Shown here piece after piece: positions 25,515-34,187 of a DNA stretch of 64,000 nucleotides. The translations under genes and the position numbers were made by a program. How positions within the stretch are numbered: position 1 is the stretch's first letter; every line of letters begins with the position of its first letter. The stretch is from Pseudomonas abietaniphila. Its GTDB lineage: Bacteria > Pseudomonadota > Gammaproteobacteria > Pseudomonadales > Pseudomonadaceae. A model generated the notes under the pieces. That model made no database searches. It worked only from the letters and a program-made list of their open reading frames with translations, and was not told the DNA's origin. The DNA is taken from assembly GCF_900100795.1 (NCBI RefSeq), contig NZ_FNCO01000009.1, forward strand, positions 124,001 to 188,000, given 5' to 3'.

Positions 25515-26915
25515 ATGAACCACAACGACCCTGGCGTCGCCACCCTCGAATTGAGCACCATCCAGCCCATTGCACCTGATCAGCGCCATGGCCGCGCGCG
25601 TGATCTGTTCACGATCTGGTTCGGCTCCAACATCATGCTGCTGACCGTCGTCACCGGCGCCCTGGCCGTCACGGTGTTCAAGCTGCCGTTCATCGCCGCC
25701 ATGGTCGCGTTGGTGCTCGGCAACCTGATCGGCGGGATCTTCATGGCCCTGCACTCGGCCCAGGGGCCGCAACTGGGCGTACCGCAGATGGTCCAGACCC
25801 GCGGCCAGTTCGGCTCCTACGGCTCGCTGTTGGTGGTCGCCCTGGTGGTGATCATGTACCTGGGTTTCTTCGCCTCCAATCTGGTGCTCGGCGGGCAATC
25901 GCTGCACAGCCGCTACGCGATGTTCAGCACCAACCAGGGCATCGTGCTGGTCGGTCTGATCAGCGTGGTGGCGACCGTGTTTGGCTATCGCCTGATTCAT
26001 GCTTACACCCGGCTGATGTCCTACCTGTCCGGGGCCATCCTGCTGCTGTGCTTTGTCTGGATCATCGCGGTACACGGCCTGCCCGCAGACTTCCTGCAGC
26101 GCAACGACATGAACCTCGCGGGCTTTCTCGGCACCCTGTCGATTGCGGCGCTGTGGCAACTGGCGTACGCGCCTTACGTGTCGGATTACTCCCGTTACAT
26201 GCCCGCTGACACCGGCGGCAAAGCGGCCTTCTGGTCCAGCTACTGGGGTTGCTGCCTGGGTTCGATTCTGCCGATGGCCCTGGGCGTGATCGTCGGCCTG
26301 TGCGTGGAAGGCGACATCATCGGTGGATTGATCGAAATGACCGGCAGCATCGCCACGCTGGTGGTGGCGGTGTTCTCCATCGGTATCGCCGCCACCAACG
26401 CCATGAACCTGTATTGCGGCACGCTCTCGGCCATTACCGTCGGCCAGACGCTGGTGCCCAAATGGTCGGCAGGCGCCCTCTCCCGCGCCATCACGGCATT
26501 GGTGCTGTTCTCGATTTCCCTGACGCTCGCCCTGTTTGGGCAGGACGACTTCATGGCCAACTACACCAACTTCATTCTGTTGTTGCTGTACGTGCTCGTG
26601 CCGTGGACCGCCATCAACCTGGTGGATTACTACCTGGTCGCCCACGGCAGCTACGACGTGGCTTCGTTTTTCCGACGCGACGGCGGCATCTACGGTTACT
26701 TCAACTGGACGGCGGTCGGCTGCTACGTGCTGGGCATCCTGGTGCAGATCCCGTTCATGGCCACCGAGCTGTACACCGGGGTCATTGCCAAAGCCATGGG
26801 CGGCGCCGACGTATCGTGGATCGTCGGCCTGGTGGTGATCTCGCCGATCTACTACCTCGCCAGCCGCCGTCGCAGCCGCAAGCCCTCAGTGGGCGCACTC
26901 GGGAGAAACGCATGA
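25515..26915 (+). CDS. NCS1-family nucleobase:cation symporter-like permease
   Basis: A 466-residue membrane protein with about 12 helices. It shows the NCS1 N-terminal run FTIWFGSNIMLLTVVTGALA, GPQLGVPQMVQTRGQFG in the helix 2-3 region and YAPYVSDYSRYMP later. The last motif is typical of the CodB/purine-cytosine branch. These carriers import nucleobases, hydantoins, allantoin or related cyclic amides with a cation. Its stop overlaps the start of the GMC oxidoreductase gene (ATGA), so the two are translationally coupled and its substrate is probably processed by that enzyme. Confidence 0.88.
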   Translation: MNHNDPGVATLELSTIQPIAPDQRHGRARDLFTIWFGSNIMLLTVVTGALAVTVFKLPFIAAMVALVLGNLIGGIFMALHSAQGPQLGVPQMVQTRGQFGSYGSLLVVALVVIMYLGFFASNLVLGGQSLHSRYAMFSTNQGIVLVGLISVVATVFGYRLIHAYTRLMSYLSGAILLLCFVWIIAVHGLPADFLQRNDMNLAGFLGTLSIAALWQLAYAPYVSDYSRYMPADTGGKAAFWSSYWGCCLGSILPMALGVIVGLCVEGDIIGGLIEMTGSIATLVVAVFSIGIAATNAMNLYCGTLSAITVGQTLVPKWSAGALSRAITALVLFSISLTLALFGQDDFMANYTNFILLLLYVLVPWTAINLVDYYLVAHGSYDVASFFRRDGGIYGYFNWTAVGCYVLGILVQIPFMATELYTGVIAKAMGGADVSWIVGLVVISPIYYLASRRRSRKPSVGALGRNA

Positions 26916-28582
26916 AAACCGATTACGACTACATCATCGTCGGCGCCGGTTCGTCCGGCTGCGTGCTGGCGAATCGTCTGAGCGCCGACCCTGCCGTGAG
27001 CGTCTGTTTGATCGAAGCGGGCAGCCACGACAAGAGCCTGCGCATCCAGACACCGGCCGGGACCATCACGCTGTACAAGAGCAAAAAATACAGCTGGAAC
27101 TTCTTTTCCGCCCCGCAGAAAAACCTCAACGGTCGCAGCCTGCACACCCCGCGCGGTAAAGCATTGGGTGGCTCAAGCTCGATGAACAGCATGATCTACA
27201 TCCGCGGTCACGCCAGCGATTACGATCGCTGGGCGCAGGCCGGCTGCCCCGGTTGGGACTGGATTAGCGTGCTGCCCTACTTCAAGAAATCCGAGAACAA
27301 CCGGCTTGGCCAGGACCCACGCCTGCATGGCACCACCGGCGAATTGAACGTGGAAGCTGCGCGTGATCCCAACCCGGTGTCGCGGCTGTTCGTGAAGGCC
27401 GCGCAACAGGTAGGCATTCGCCGCAACGATGATTTCAACGGCGACCAGCTGGAAGGCTGCGGCCTCTACAACCTCACGCAGAAAGACGCCAGACGCCTGT
27501 CGAGTTACCGCGCGTTTGTCGCACCGGTGCTCGACCGCCCCAACCTGACCGTGATCACCGACTGCTCGGTGCAGTCACTGGTGATTGAGGATCGGGTGAC
27601 CCGAGGTGTAAGGGTCGAATCCGAGGGTGAGCAGACCACCCTGACTGCCCGTCGTGAAGTGATTCTGTCGGCGGGTTCGCTGGGCAGTCCGAGCCTGCTG
27701 CTGGCGTCGGGGATCGGGCCAGCGAACGACCTGACGAACGCCGGCATCCAGCTCGAGCATGACCTGCCCGGCGTCGGCAAGAACCTGCAGGACCACCTCG
27801 ACGGCCTGATCACCGTGCGCTCGAAAAGCCCGCTGACCCTGGGCTTTTCGTTGGGCTCACTGCCGAGCATCCTGACCTCGCCGCTGCGTTATCTGTTCGG
27901 CAAAAAAGGCTGGCTGACCACCAATTACGTCGAGGCCGGTGGCTTTGCCCGCACGCCGCTGGCAGAGACGTTGCCCGATGTGCAGTTTCACTTCGTGCCG
28001 GGTTATCGCAGCCATCGCGGCCGGCTGTTCGAATGGGGCCATGGCTACGCGGTCCACACCTGCGTGCTGCGTCCCAAAAGCATTGGCGAAATACGCCTGG
28101 GTCGCGACGGCAAACCCGTGATCGATTTCAACTTCCTCGCCGATCCCCAAGACGCCAAGGTGCTGATCGAAGGCCTGAAACTGGCGCGCAGGATCCTGGC
28201 CGATCCGCAGTTCGATGGCATCCGCGGCACCGAGATGCTTCCCGGCAAGCAGGTGCAGACCGACGAGCAACTGATGACCTATGTGCGTGAATGCGCCGCG
28301 ACCGTGTTCCACCCGGTTGGCACCTGCAAGATGGGCGTCGACCCGATGAGCGTCGTGGGGCCGGACCTTAAGGTGCACGGCGTGCAAGGCTTGCGGGTGG
28401 TCGACGCATCGATCATGCCGACACTGATCAGCGGCAACACCAATGCGCCCTGCATCATGATCGGGGAAAAAGCGGCGGATATGATCCTCAACAGAAACAC
28501 CCGGCCTTATGAGAGCCAGCTTGCTCGCCAAGAGACCGGAACCACCCCCACCTCTCCGGCGGCTGAAACTCAGTCTTCGTGA
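26912..28582 (+). CDS. GMC-family FAD alcohol oxidoreductase (choline dehydrogenase-like)
   Basis: A 556-residue flavoprotein. It shows DYIIVGAGSSGCVLANRLS (FAD), GKALGGSSSMNSMIYIRGH (GMC signature 1), GSLGSPSLLLASGIGP (signature 2) and the catalytic His segment FHPVGTCKMG with NTNAPCIMIGEKAADMI. GMC enzymes oxidise primary alcohols to aldehydes, passing electrons to quinone or oxygen. The aldehyde would be a substrate for the aldehyde dehydrogenase two genes upstream. The last 30 or so residues (from RPYESQLARQ) are an unusual hydrophilic tail. ATGA overlap with the permease. Confidence 0.9.
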   Translation: MKTDYDYIIVGAGSSGCVLANRLSADPAVSVCLIEAGSHDKSLRIQTPAGTITLYKSKKYSWNFFSAPQKNLNGRSLHTPRGKALGGSSSMNSMIYIRGHASDYDRWAQAGCPGWDWISVLPYFKKSENNRLGQDPRLHGTTGELNVEAARDPNPVSRLFVKAAQQVGIRRNDDFNGDQLEGCGLYNLTQKDARRLSSYRAFVAPVLDRPNLTVITDCSVQSLVIEDRVTRGVRVESEGEQTTLTARREVILSAGSLGSPSLLLASGIGPANDLTNAGIQLEHDLPGVGKNLQDHLDGLITVRSKSPLTLGFSLGSLPSILTSPLRYLFGKKGWLTTNYVEAGGFARTPLAETLPDVQFHFVPGYRSHRGRLFEWGHGYAVHTCVLRPKSIGEIRLGRDGKPVIDFNFLADPQDAKVLIEGLKLARRILADPQFDGIRGTEMLPGKQVQTDEQLMTYVRECAATVFHPVGTCKMGVDPMSVVGPDLKVHGVQGLRVVDASIMPTLISGNTNAPCIMIGEKAADMILNRNTRPYESQLARQETGTTPTSPAAETQSS

Positions 28583-28915
28583 GCAAGCTCACTCCCACAG
28601 TAGCGTGGGACACGACGCCCTGCGGGCAGAATAGAAGCCACTAGACAGCCTCACCAAAACGCCGCTTTCCTGCACTAGGAAGCGGCGTTTTTTGTGCGCC
28701 TGCCCCAGCTTCGAACACCTTTTCCCACCCCAGTTTTTTCCTCGTCAGGGACCACATATTTACTAATTTTCGTATCCCGCGACATCGGCCAACATCAACC
28801 TCGCCCCACAGAGGCAAAAGGTCCGTCAGAGGCCACGAGCGGTTCAAGTTTTGGCGTCTAGCCCCACTGCCCCGAGACAACGTCGAATTAAAAAACCACC
28901 ATCCGGGAGTGTTCC
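28583..28915. other. Intergenic region with terminator and importer promoter
   Basis: The 333 bases hold a REP-like fragment (CTCACTCCCACA near 28589), the terminator at 28658-28694 and an AT-richer stretch near 28755-28775 that could contain the importer promoter. I see no gene; a minus-strand frame at 28641-28880 crosses the terminator and has no ribosome site. Confidence 0.5.
28658..28694 (+). terminator. Intrinsic terminator after the GMC oxidoreductase
   Basis: AACGCCGCTT (28659-28668) and AAGCGGCGTT (28680-28689) form a stem that continues inward with TCCT/AGGA. A run of T residues follows directly. It separates the permease-GMC unit from the ABC importer operon. Confidence 0.85.
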
Positions 28916-29902
28916 ATGATCAAGTCTTTCGTATCGCGCTGTGTGCGTCCGCTGGCCCTGACTGCACTGGCGGCCGGCATCGCCAGCGGCGCTCAGGCCG
29001 GCACCCTGTCCATCGGGCACACCACCTGGGTAGGTTACGGCACCCTGTACCTGGCCAAGGACCTGGGTTACTTCAAGGACAACGGCCTGACCGTCGAATT
29101 GCCGACCATCGAAGAAGCCTCGATGTACATGGCGGCTCAGGCCTCGGGCAAGCTGTCCGGCTCCGCTTCGACCCTGGATGAAATCCTCAAGTACCGTCCG
29201 CAGTTCTGCTTCAAGGCGGTCGCCGCGCTCGACGAAAGCCACGGCGGCGACGGCGTGCTGGTCAGCAAGGACATCAACAACCTGCAGGACCTCAAAGGCA
29301 AGGCAGTCGCGGTCAACGAAGGTTCGGTTTCGCAGTTCTGGCTCAACTACCTGCTCAAAAACGCCGGCATGAAGATGAGCGACCTGACCATCCAGAACAT
29401 GACCGCTGACGATGCGGCCACTGCGTTCATTGCCGGTCGTGTACCGGCCGCCGTGACCTGGGAACCGCACCTGACCACCGTGCGCAACAAGCAACAAGGC
29501 AAAGTGCTCGTCGACAGCAGCACGACACCCGGCGTGATCGTCGATGTCGTGGCCCTCAGCTGCGATGTGGTCGACAAGCAACAGGCTGACGTCAAGGCAC
29601 TGGTCGCAGGCCTGTACAAAGCCGTGCAGTACACCAAGGACCATCCGAAAGAAGCCTACGCAATCATGGCCAAAGGCGTCGGTGGTTACCTGGCCGACCC
29701 GGCTGAACTGGAAGCCGCGGCCAAAGGGGTGCGCTTCTACGACCAGGCCATGAGCGAAAAACTGCTCGGCAGCAACGGCAGCACCGGCGACGCCGCCGCA
29801 GTGATCAAACTGGCGAACGAAACCGCCAGCGAGTTGCAGGGCAAACCGTACAACGTCAGCTACAGCGACCTGATCGACAACCGTTTCATCAGCCCGAAAT
29901 AA
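28916..29902 (+). CDS. ABC importer substrate-binding protein (NMT1/taurine-type)
   Basis: A 328-residue periplasmic protein with a signal peptide (about 28 residues, ending GAQA). The SsuA/TauA/NMT1 fold shows in SIGHTTWVGYGTLYLAKDLG, YFKDNGLTVEL, and FIAGRVPAAVTWEPHL. Characterised relatives bind sulfonates, nitrate, thiamin precursors or other small anions and heterocycles, so the ligand is open. GGGAG lies seven bases before the ATG. It is the first gene of a binding protein-permease-ATPase operon beginning after a terminator. Confidence 0.9.
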   Translation: MIKSFVSRCVRPLALTALAAGIASGAQAGTLSIGHTTWVGYGTLYLAKDLGYFKDNGLTVELPTIEEASMYMAAQASGKLSGSASTLDEILKYRPQFCFKAVAALDESHGGDGVLVSKDINNLQDLKGKAVAVNEGSVSQFWLNYLLKNAGMKMSDLTIQNMTADDAATAFIAGRVPAAVTWEPHLTTVRNKQQGKVLVDSSTTPGVIVDVVALSCDVVDKQQADVKALVAGLYKAVQYTKDHPKEAYAIMAKGVGGYLADPAELEAAAKGVRFYDQAMSEKLLGSNGSTGDAAAVIKLANETASELQGKPYNVSYSDLIDNRFISPK

Positions 29903-29915
29903 ACAGGAGCACGTC

Positions 29916-30719
29916 ATGTCCAAGCGCAATTCGTGGCTGAACCGTTGCCTCACGCCCAAGACCAGCTTGCCGATCCAGGTGATCTGGAGCGCCAGCGGTC
30001 TGGCCTGGGCGCTGTTGATCGGCCTGTGGGCTTTTCTTTCCTACGGCGGCGTGGTGCCGGCGATGTTCCTGCCAACGCCCGGTGCGGTCTTCGATGCTGC
30101 GATGCGCCTGGCCCGTGACGGCACCCTCGGCCCGCATGTGTGGGCCAGCGTCGAAGTGGTGATGGTCGGTTTCGTGATCTCTTCAGTGGTCGCGGTGCCG
30201 ATCGGTTTGATGATGGGCAGCTTCCGTGTCGTGCAAGCCTTCCTGGAGCCGCTGGTCAACTTCATCCGCTACCTGCCGGTCACCTCGTTCGTTCCGCTGT
30301 TCATCCTGTGGATCGGCATTGGCCTGGAACAGCGTGTGTCGATCATCATCTTCGGCGTGTTCTTCCAGCAGCTGGTGATGATCGCCGACGTGTCCAAGGG
30401 CATTTCCAAGGACCTGATCAACGCCTCCTACACCCTGGGCTCCAGCCGCGCCGACGCCGTGTTGCATGTCATCGCACCGGCTTCGCTGCCCGGTGTGCTG
30501 GACACCCTGCGCGTGACCATGGGCTGGGCCTGGACCTACCTGGTGGTCGCCGAGCTGGTCGCAGCGTCCAGTGGCCTGGGTTACCTGAGCCTCAAGGCCA
30601 TGCGTGGTTTTCAGGTGGACGTGATTTTCCTGGCGATCGCCGTCATCGGGCTGTTGGGCCTGATCACCGATCAACTGTTCCGATTTCTTCGCTTGAAGGT
30701 GGCCGCATGGGCTCAGTAA
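29916..30719 (+). CDS. ABC importer permease (SsuC/TauC type)
   Basis: A 267-residue inner-membrane protein with six hydrophobic segments. The ATPase-coupling EAA loop shows as INASYTLGSSRADAVLHVIAP. The PVTSFVPLFILWIGIG stretch is typical of the sulfonate/nitrate/taurine permease family. It starts 13 bases after the binding-protein stop and overlaps the ATPase gene by 13 bases, so the three are one operon. Confidence 0.92.
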   Translation: MSKRNSWLNRCLTPKTSLPIQVIWSASGLAWALLIGLWAFLSYGGVVPAMFLPTPGAVFDAAMRLARDGTLGPHVWASVEVVMVGFVISSVVAVPIGLMMGSFRVVQAFLEPLVNFIRYLPVTSFVPLFILWIGIGLEQRVSIIIFGVFFQQLVMIADVSKGISKDLINASYTLGSSRADAVLHVIAPASLPGVLDTLRVTMGWAWTYLVVAELVAASSGLGYLSLKAMRGFQVDVIFLAIAVIGLLGLITDQLFRFLRLKVAAWAQ

Positions 30720-31543
30720 CCGCAACCTCGCCGATTCAGCTACGCCCCGCTCCCGTGACAACGGCCGCCACGCCACGCCTGCGCGTCGACAACGTCACGT
30801 TGCAGTACAAGACACCCTCGGGCAGCACCTTCACGGCGCTGGACAAAGTGTCGTTCGATGTTCCCGATCAACAGTTTGCCGTGTTGGTCGGCCCGTCGGG
30901 CTGCGGCAAATCCAGCCTGCTGTACCTCACAGCCGGCCTGGCCGAACCGACGTCGGGTGACATCTACGTCGGCGGTCAACAAGTCGACGGCCCCGGCGCG
31001 GATCGCGGCATGGTGTTTCAGGGCTACACGCTGTTCCCGTGGCTGACCGTGCGCAAGAACATCGAATTCGGCCTCAAGCGCCGTGGCATGCCGGCGGCCG
31101 AACGCAAGGAAATCGTCGAGTTCTACCTGAACGAAGTGGGCCTGTCGCGCTTCGCCGACAACTACGCCAAGCAGCTGTCCGGCGGGATGATGCAGCGCGT
31201 GGCGATTGCCCGCGCCCTGGCCAACGACCCGCAGATCCTGCTGATGGACGAGCCGTTCGGCGCGCTCGACAGCCAGACGCGTCTGCAGATGCAGCAACTG
31301 CTGCTCAAGGTCTGGGAGCACAGCAAGAAGACCGTACTGTTCGTGACTCACGACATCGACGAGGCCATTCTGTTGGGCGATCGCATCTTCGTCATGGGCG
31401 CGCGTCCGGGCCGGATCAAGGAAGTGCTCGATGTGCCGATTAGCCGTCCGCGCAACCTGGACATGGTCATGGACCCGGAATTCATCCGCATGAAACGCAA
31501 CATTTTCCATCTGTTGCATGACGGGCCGGAAGAACACCTATGA
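30707..31543 (+). CDS. ABC importer ATPase (SsuB/TauB type)
   Basis: A 278-residue nucleotide-binding subunit. It shows Walker A GPSGCGKSS (62-70), the Q loop in VFQGYTLFPWLTV, the signature LSGGMMQRV, Walker B ILLMDEPFGALDS and the switch His in VTHDIDEA. It has a longer N-terminal lead (about 24 residues) than most SsuB proteins. The ATG at 30707 overlaps the permease end by 13 bases. It powers import of the ligand bound by the product of the gene at 28916. Confidence 0.93.
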   Translation: MGSVTATSPIQLRPAPVTTAATPRLRVDNVTLQYKTPSGSTFTALDKVSFDVPDQQFAVLVGPSGCGKSSLLYLTAGLAEPTSGDIYVGGQQVDGPGADRGMVFQGYTLFPWLTVRKNIEFGLKRRGMPAAERKEIVEFYLNEVGLSRFADNYAKQLSGGMMQRVAIARALANDPQILLMDEPFGALDSQTRLQMQQLLLKVWEHSKKTVLFVTHDIDEAILLGDRIFVMGARPGRIKEVLDVPISRPRNLDMVMDPEFIRMKRNIFHLLHDGPEEHL

Positions 31544-31643
31544 CGCGATAGCACGTTCGTATCACTCCGTGTAACGCCATGCGGTGGTAGAGTCCTTCAC
31601 CACACAGGTGACACTCATCACACCGCTCACGGGAGTACATCGG

Positions 31644-32516
31644 ATGAAAATCGGTTTCTTGGGCCTGGGCAACATGGGTCAGGCCATCGCCGCCAATCTG
31701 CTGAAAGGCGAACATGAACTGCGGGTGTGGAACCGCTCGCCGCAGGCGTCCCAGCCGCTGGTCGAACTCGGCGCCAAGGCGGTGGCAGACCCCGCACAGG
31801 CGTTCGACGCCGACGTGGTGTTCAGCATGCTCGCCGATGACAAGGCGCTGCGCTCGGTGCTGCTGGATTCGGGCCTGCTCAAGCAACTCAAGGCGCCGCT
31901 GATTCACGTCAACCTGGCGACCATTGCCGTGACGTTTGCCGATGAGCTGGCCGAGCTGCACAAGGCTCAGGGCATCGACTACATCGCAGCGCCGGTGATG
32001 GGGCGGCCGAATGTCGCCGCTGCGGCTCAGCTGAATATTCTGGCGGCCGGGCCCGAACAGGCCATCGACACCGTTCAACCGCTGTTCGACCTGATCGGGC
32101 GCAAGACCTGGCGCCTCGGCGAGAAAGCCTCGGCCGCCAACGCGATGAAACTGGCGACGAACTTCCTGCTGGTGTCGGCGGTTGAAGCCATGAGCGAAGC
32201 CGCCGTGCTCGTCACCCGCCACGGCCTCAAATCAGCGGACCTTGTGGACCTGGTGTCGAACACCATCTTCACCGGCCCGGTGTATGCCGGCTACGGCGCG
32301 CTGATCGGGGAACGCCGCTACGAGCCCGCCGCATTCAAGGCCGTGCTGGGACTCAAGGACGTGGATCTGATCCTGGCGGCGGCCAGTCAGGTGTCGGTAC
32401 AGATGCCGACCGCCGACATGATCCGCGCCAACCTGCAGGATGCCGTCGACCACGGCCAGGGTGAAATGGACCTTGCGGTCCTGGCCGAGGTCGCGGAGCG
32501 TCGTAACCCGGCGTGA
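31644..32516 (+). CDS. 3-hydroxyisobutyrate dehydrogenase-family NAD(P) oxidoreductase
   Basis: A 290-residue beta-hydroxyacid dehydrogenase. It shows the NAD(P) loop GFLGLGNMGQAIAANL, the substrate-loop region YIAAPVMGRPNVAAA and the catalytic Lys in AANAMKLATNFLL. The group covers 3-hydroxyisobutyrate, tartronate-semialdehyde and glyoxylate/succinic semialdehyde reductases; this member is closer to the imine/semialdehyde-reductase side by its short length, but substrate is open. GGGAG lies eight bases before the ATG. It follows the ABC operon by 100 bases on the same strand and may be its last metabolic step. Confidence 0.88.
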   Translation: MKIGFLGLGNMGQAIAANLLKGEHELRVWNRSPQASQPLVELGAKAVADPAQAFDADVVFSMLADDKALRSVLLDSGLLKQLKAPLIHVNLATIAVTFADELAELHKAQGIDYIAAPVMGRPNVAAAAQLNILAAGPEQAIDTVQPLFDLIGRKTWRLGEKASAANAMKLATNFLLVSAVEAMSEAAVLVTRHGLKSADLVDLVSNTIFTGPVYAGYGALIGERRYEPAAFKAVLGLKDVDLILAAASQVSVQMPTADMIRANLQDAVDHGQGEMDLAVLAEVAERRNPA

Positions 32517-32540
32517 TGTGTGCCGATATCCCTGGGTAGT

Positions 32541-33105
32541 GCGGCATTCCGACGAATGCGGTGGATCAGGCGACACCATCTGTCACTGACCCACCGCATT
32601 AAACCAGTGGGAACCGGCTTGCTGGCGAATGCGGTGGGTCAGCGGCATTAATGCTGAATGAACCAACGCATTCGTCCGAAGTGCGGCCCATACCCTCGTA
32701 ACCTCGGACGTCTCCTACAGAGACCGGGTCGATACACGAACCTATGTCCAGACCTCGGACCTGTGGGAGCGAGCGTGGTCTGGGCGGCATTCCGACGAAT
32801 GCGGTGGATCAGGCGACGTCATCTGTCACTGACCCACCGCATTAAACCAGTGGGCCGGCTTGCTGGCGAATGCAGTACGTCAGCGACATTAATGCTGAAT
32901 GAACCAACGCATTCGTCCGAAGTGCGGCCCATACCCTCGTAACCTCGGACGTCTCCTACAAGAACCGGGGTGATGCACAAACCTGTTACCAGACTTCAAA
33001 ATTCGCGATCGCTGAGTATTTTGCGTCGAAGCTGAATTTTGTGGGAGCCGGCTTGCTGGCGAATGCGATGGGTCAGTCAACCTCATCGGCGACTGACCCT
33101 CCACA
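32541..33105. repeat. REP-derived repeat island
   Basis: A gene-free 590-base gap is filled by REP-type sequence. A unit beginning GCGGCATTCCGACGAATGCGG occurs at 32541 and again at 32784, each about 180 bases long with a few small indels. A third partial unit (GTGGGAGCCGGCTTGCTGGC) starts near 33041. Each long unit ends in the same 27-base segment (32693-32719 and 32934-32960), which also occurs twice in the island at 54.6 kb. Several small frames here are artefacts of the repeats. Confidence 0.88.
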
Positions 33106-33109
33106 CACC

Positions 33110-34039
33110 CTACCCCTCCAGATCATCCCAATACGGCGGCGAGCCGATTGCCTCCAGGAAGTACTCCCACACCGCGCGGGTCTTTTGCGAGCGCAGGCGG
33201 TTTTCCGGAGAGATCAGGTGGATCTGGCTCGGCACTTCTTCCACCGACCCACCCCAACAGGTCAACAGCCTGACCAGTTTCTTTTCCATGAAGCTGTCCT
33301 TGCTGAACAACCAGGTCGGGAAAAACACGATACCCCGACCGGCAAGCGCGGCCTCGACCAGCACTTGCGCGTTGTTGCTGCGAAGGGGGCCGGTGACGTC
33401 GATGATCTGGAGCTCATGACTTTCAGGGTGACGGAAATACCAGCGCTGCGCCCCGATGTTGCCTTTGTAGACAAGACAGCAGTGGTCTTTTAGGTCTTCC
33501 GGGGTTTGCGGCTCGCCGTACTTTTCGAGGTAAGCGGGACTCGCGCACACCACGAATTGCTGGTCGCACAACTTGCGCCCGATCAACCCGGAATCGCCCA
33601 GATGCCCAACCCGAAACACGATGTCCATGCCCTCCTGCACCGGGTCGATGTACAGGTCAGTGACCGACAATTCGACAGTCAGTTGCGGGTATCGCTCGTA
33701 CAGGCCGTTCAACAGCTTGACGATATGCAGATGCCCCAGCGCAACCGGCGCGTTGATCCTTACCAGTCCGCGAACGGCACTGCCGGTGCCGGTGACTTCC
33801 TCATCGGCGGCATCCAGCAGCTCCAGCACTTCGCGGATCTGCAGGTAATAGCGCTCACCGGCATCGGTCAGCTTCACCGCGCGCGTATTGCGGTACAGCA
33901 GTTGTTGCCCGACCTCACGCTCAAGCGCAGCAATGAAGCGCGAGACCGATGACGCCGGAACCTGAAAGTGACGCGCGGTGGCAGAAAAGCTGCCGGTGAC
34001 CGCGACCATCGCGAAAAATCTGTGGGCTTTGAGGTGCAT
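33110..34039 (-). CDS. LysR-family transcriptional regulator
   Basis: A 309-residue regulator beginning MHLKAHRFFAMVAVTGSFSATARHF, with VPASSVSRFIAALEREVGQQLLYR as the recognition region and an effector domain after residue 90. It belongs to the large group beside reductases and dehydrogenases. It is divergent from an old yellow enzyme gene with two inverted repeats between them, so it likely controls that gene. Confidence 0.88.
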   Translation of the reverse strand: MHLKAHRFFAMVAVTGSFSATARHFQVPASSVSRFIAALEREVGQQLLYRNTRAVKLTDAGERYYLQIREVLELLDAADEEVTGTGSAVRGLVRINAPVALGHLHIVKLLNGLYERYPQLTVELSVTDLYIDPVQEGMDIVFRVGHLGDSGLIGRKLCDQQFVVCASPAYLEKYGEPQTPEDLKDHCCLVYKGNIGAQRWYFRHPESHELQIIDVTGPLRSNNAQVLVEAALAGRGIVFFPTWLFSKDSFMEKKLVRLLTCWGGSVEEVPSQIHLISPENRLRSQKTRAVWEYFLEAIGSPPYWDDLEG

Positions 34040-34055
34040 GCAAGGCCTCGAACGA

Positions 34056-34097
34056 ATTGCTGTAATCGCAATAGTATTTTGCCAATGCGGTGCATTG
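34056..34097. promoter_or_regulatory. Two adjacent inverted repeats, candidate LysR sites
   Basis: ATTGC-N7-GCAAT lies at 34056-34072 and CAATGC-GGT-GCATTG at 34083-34097, both perfect. They lie in the 148-base gap between the LysR gene (start 34039) and the old yellow enzyme gene (start 34188). The shared ATTGC/GCAAT core in both suggests a recognition and an activation site. Confidence 0.6.
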
Positions 34098-34187
34098 TGG
34101 CTGTTTTAGCAAGCTCCTACCATGGCGGCATCTTTTACGAAGACACCGCGATCACGCCTCGTCTTCTGCCACACGAGACTTCACCCC

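Noticed and set aside
26249..28582. A 777-codon frame that would fuse another protein to the GMC oxidoreductase
   Set aside because: The extra N-terminal part is the permease gene read in another frame; the ATG at 26912 starts a complete GMC protein and overlaps the permease stop.
32599..33104. Several small frames and apparent tandem genes in the REP island
   Set aside because: Near-identical protein fragments come from repeated REP units; no ribosome sites.
32541..33105. Possible CRISPR array from spaced repeats
   Set aside because: The repeat units are about 180 bases long and imperfect, with internal inverted repeats; there are no short regular spacers and no cas genes.
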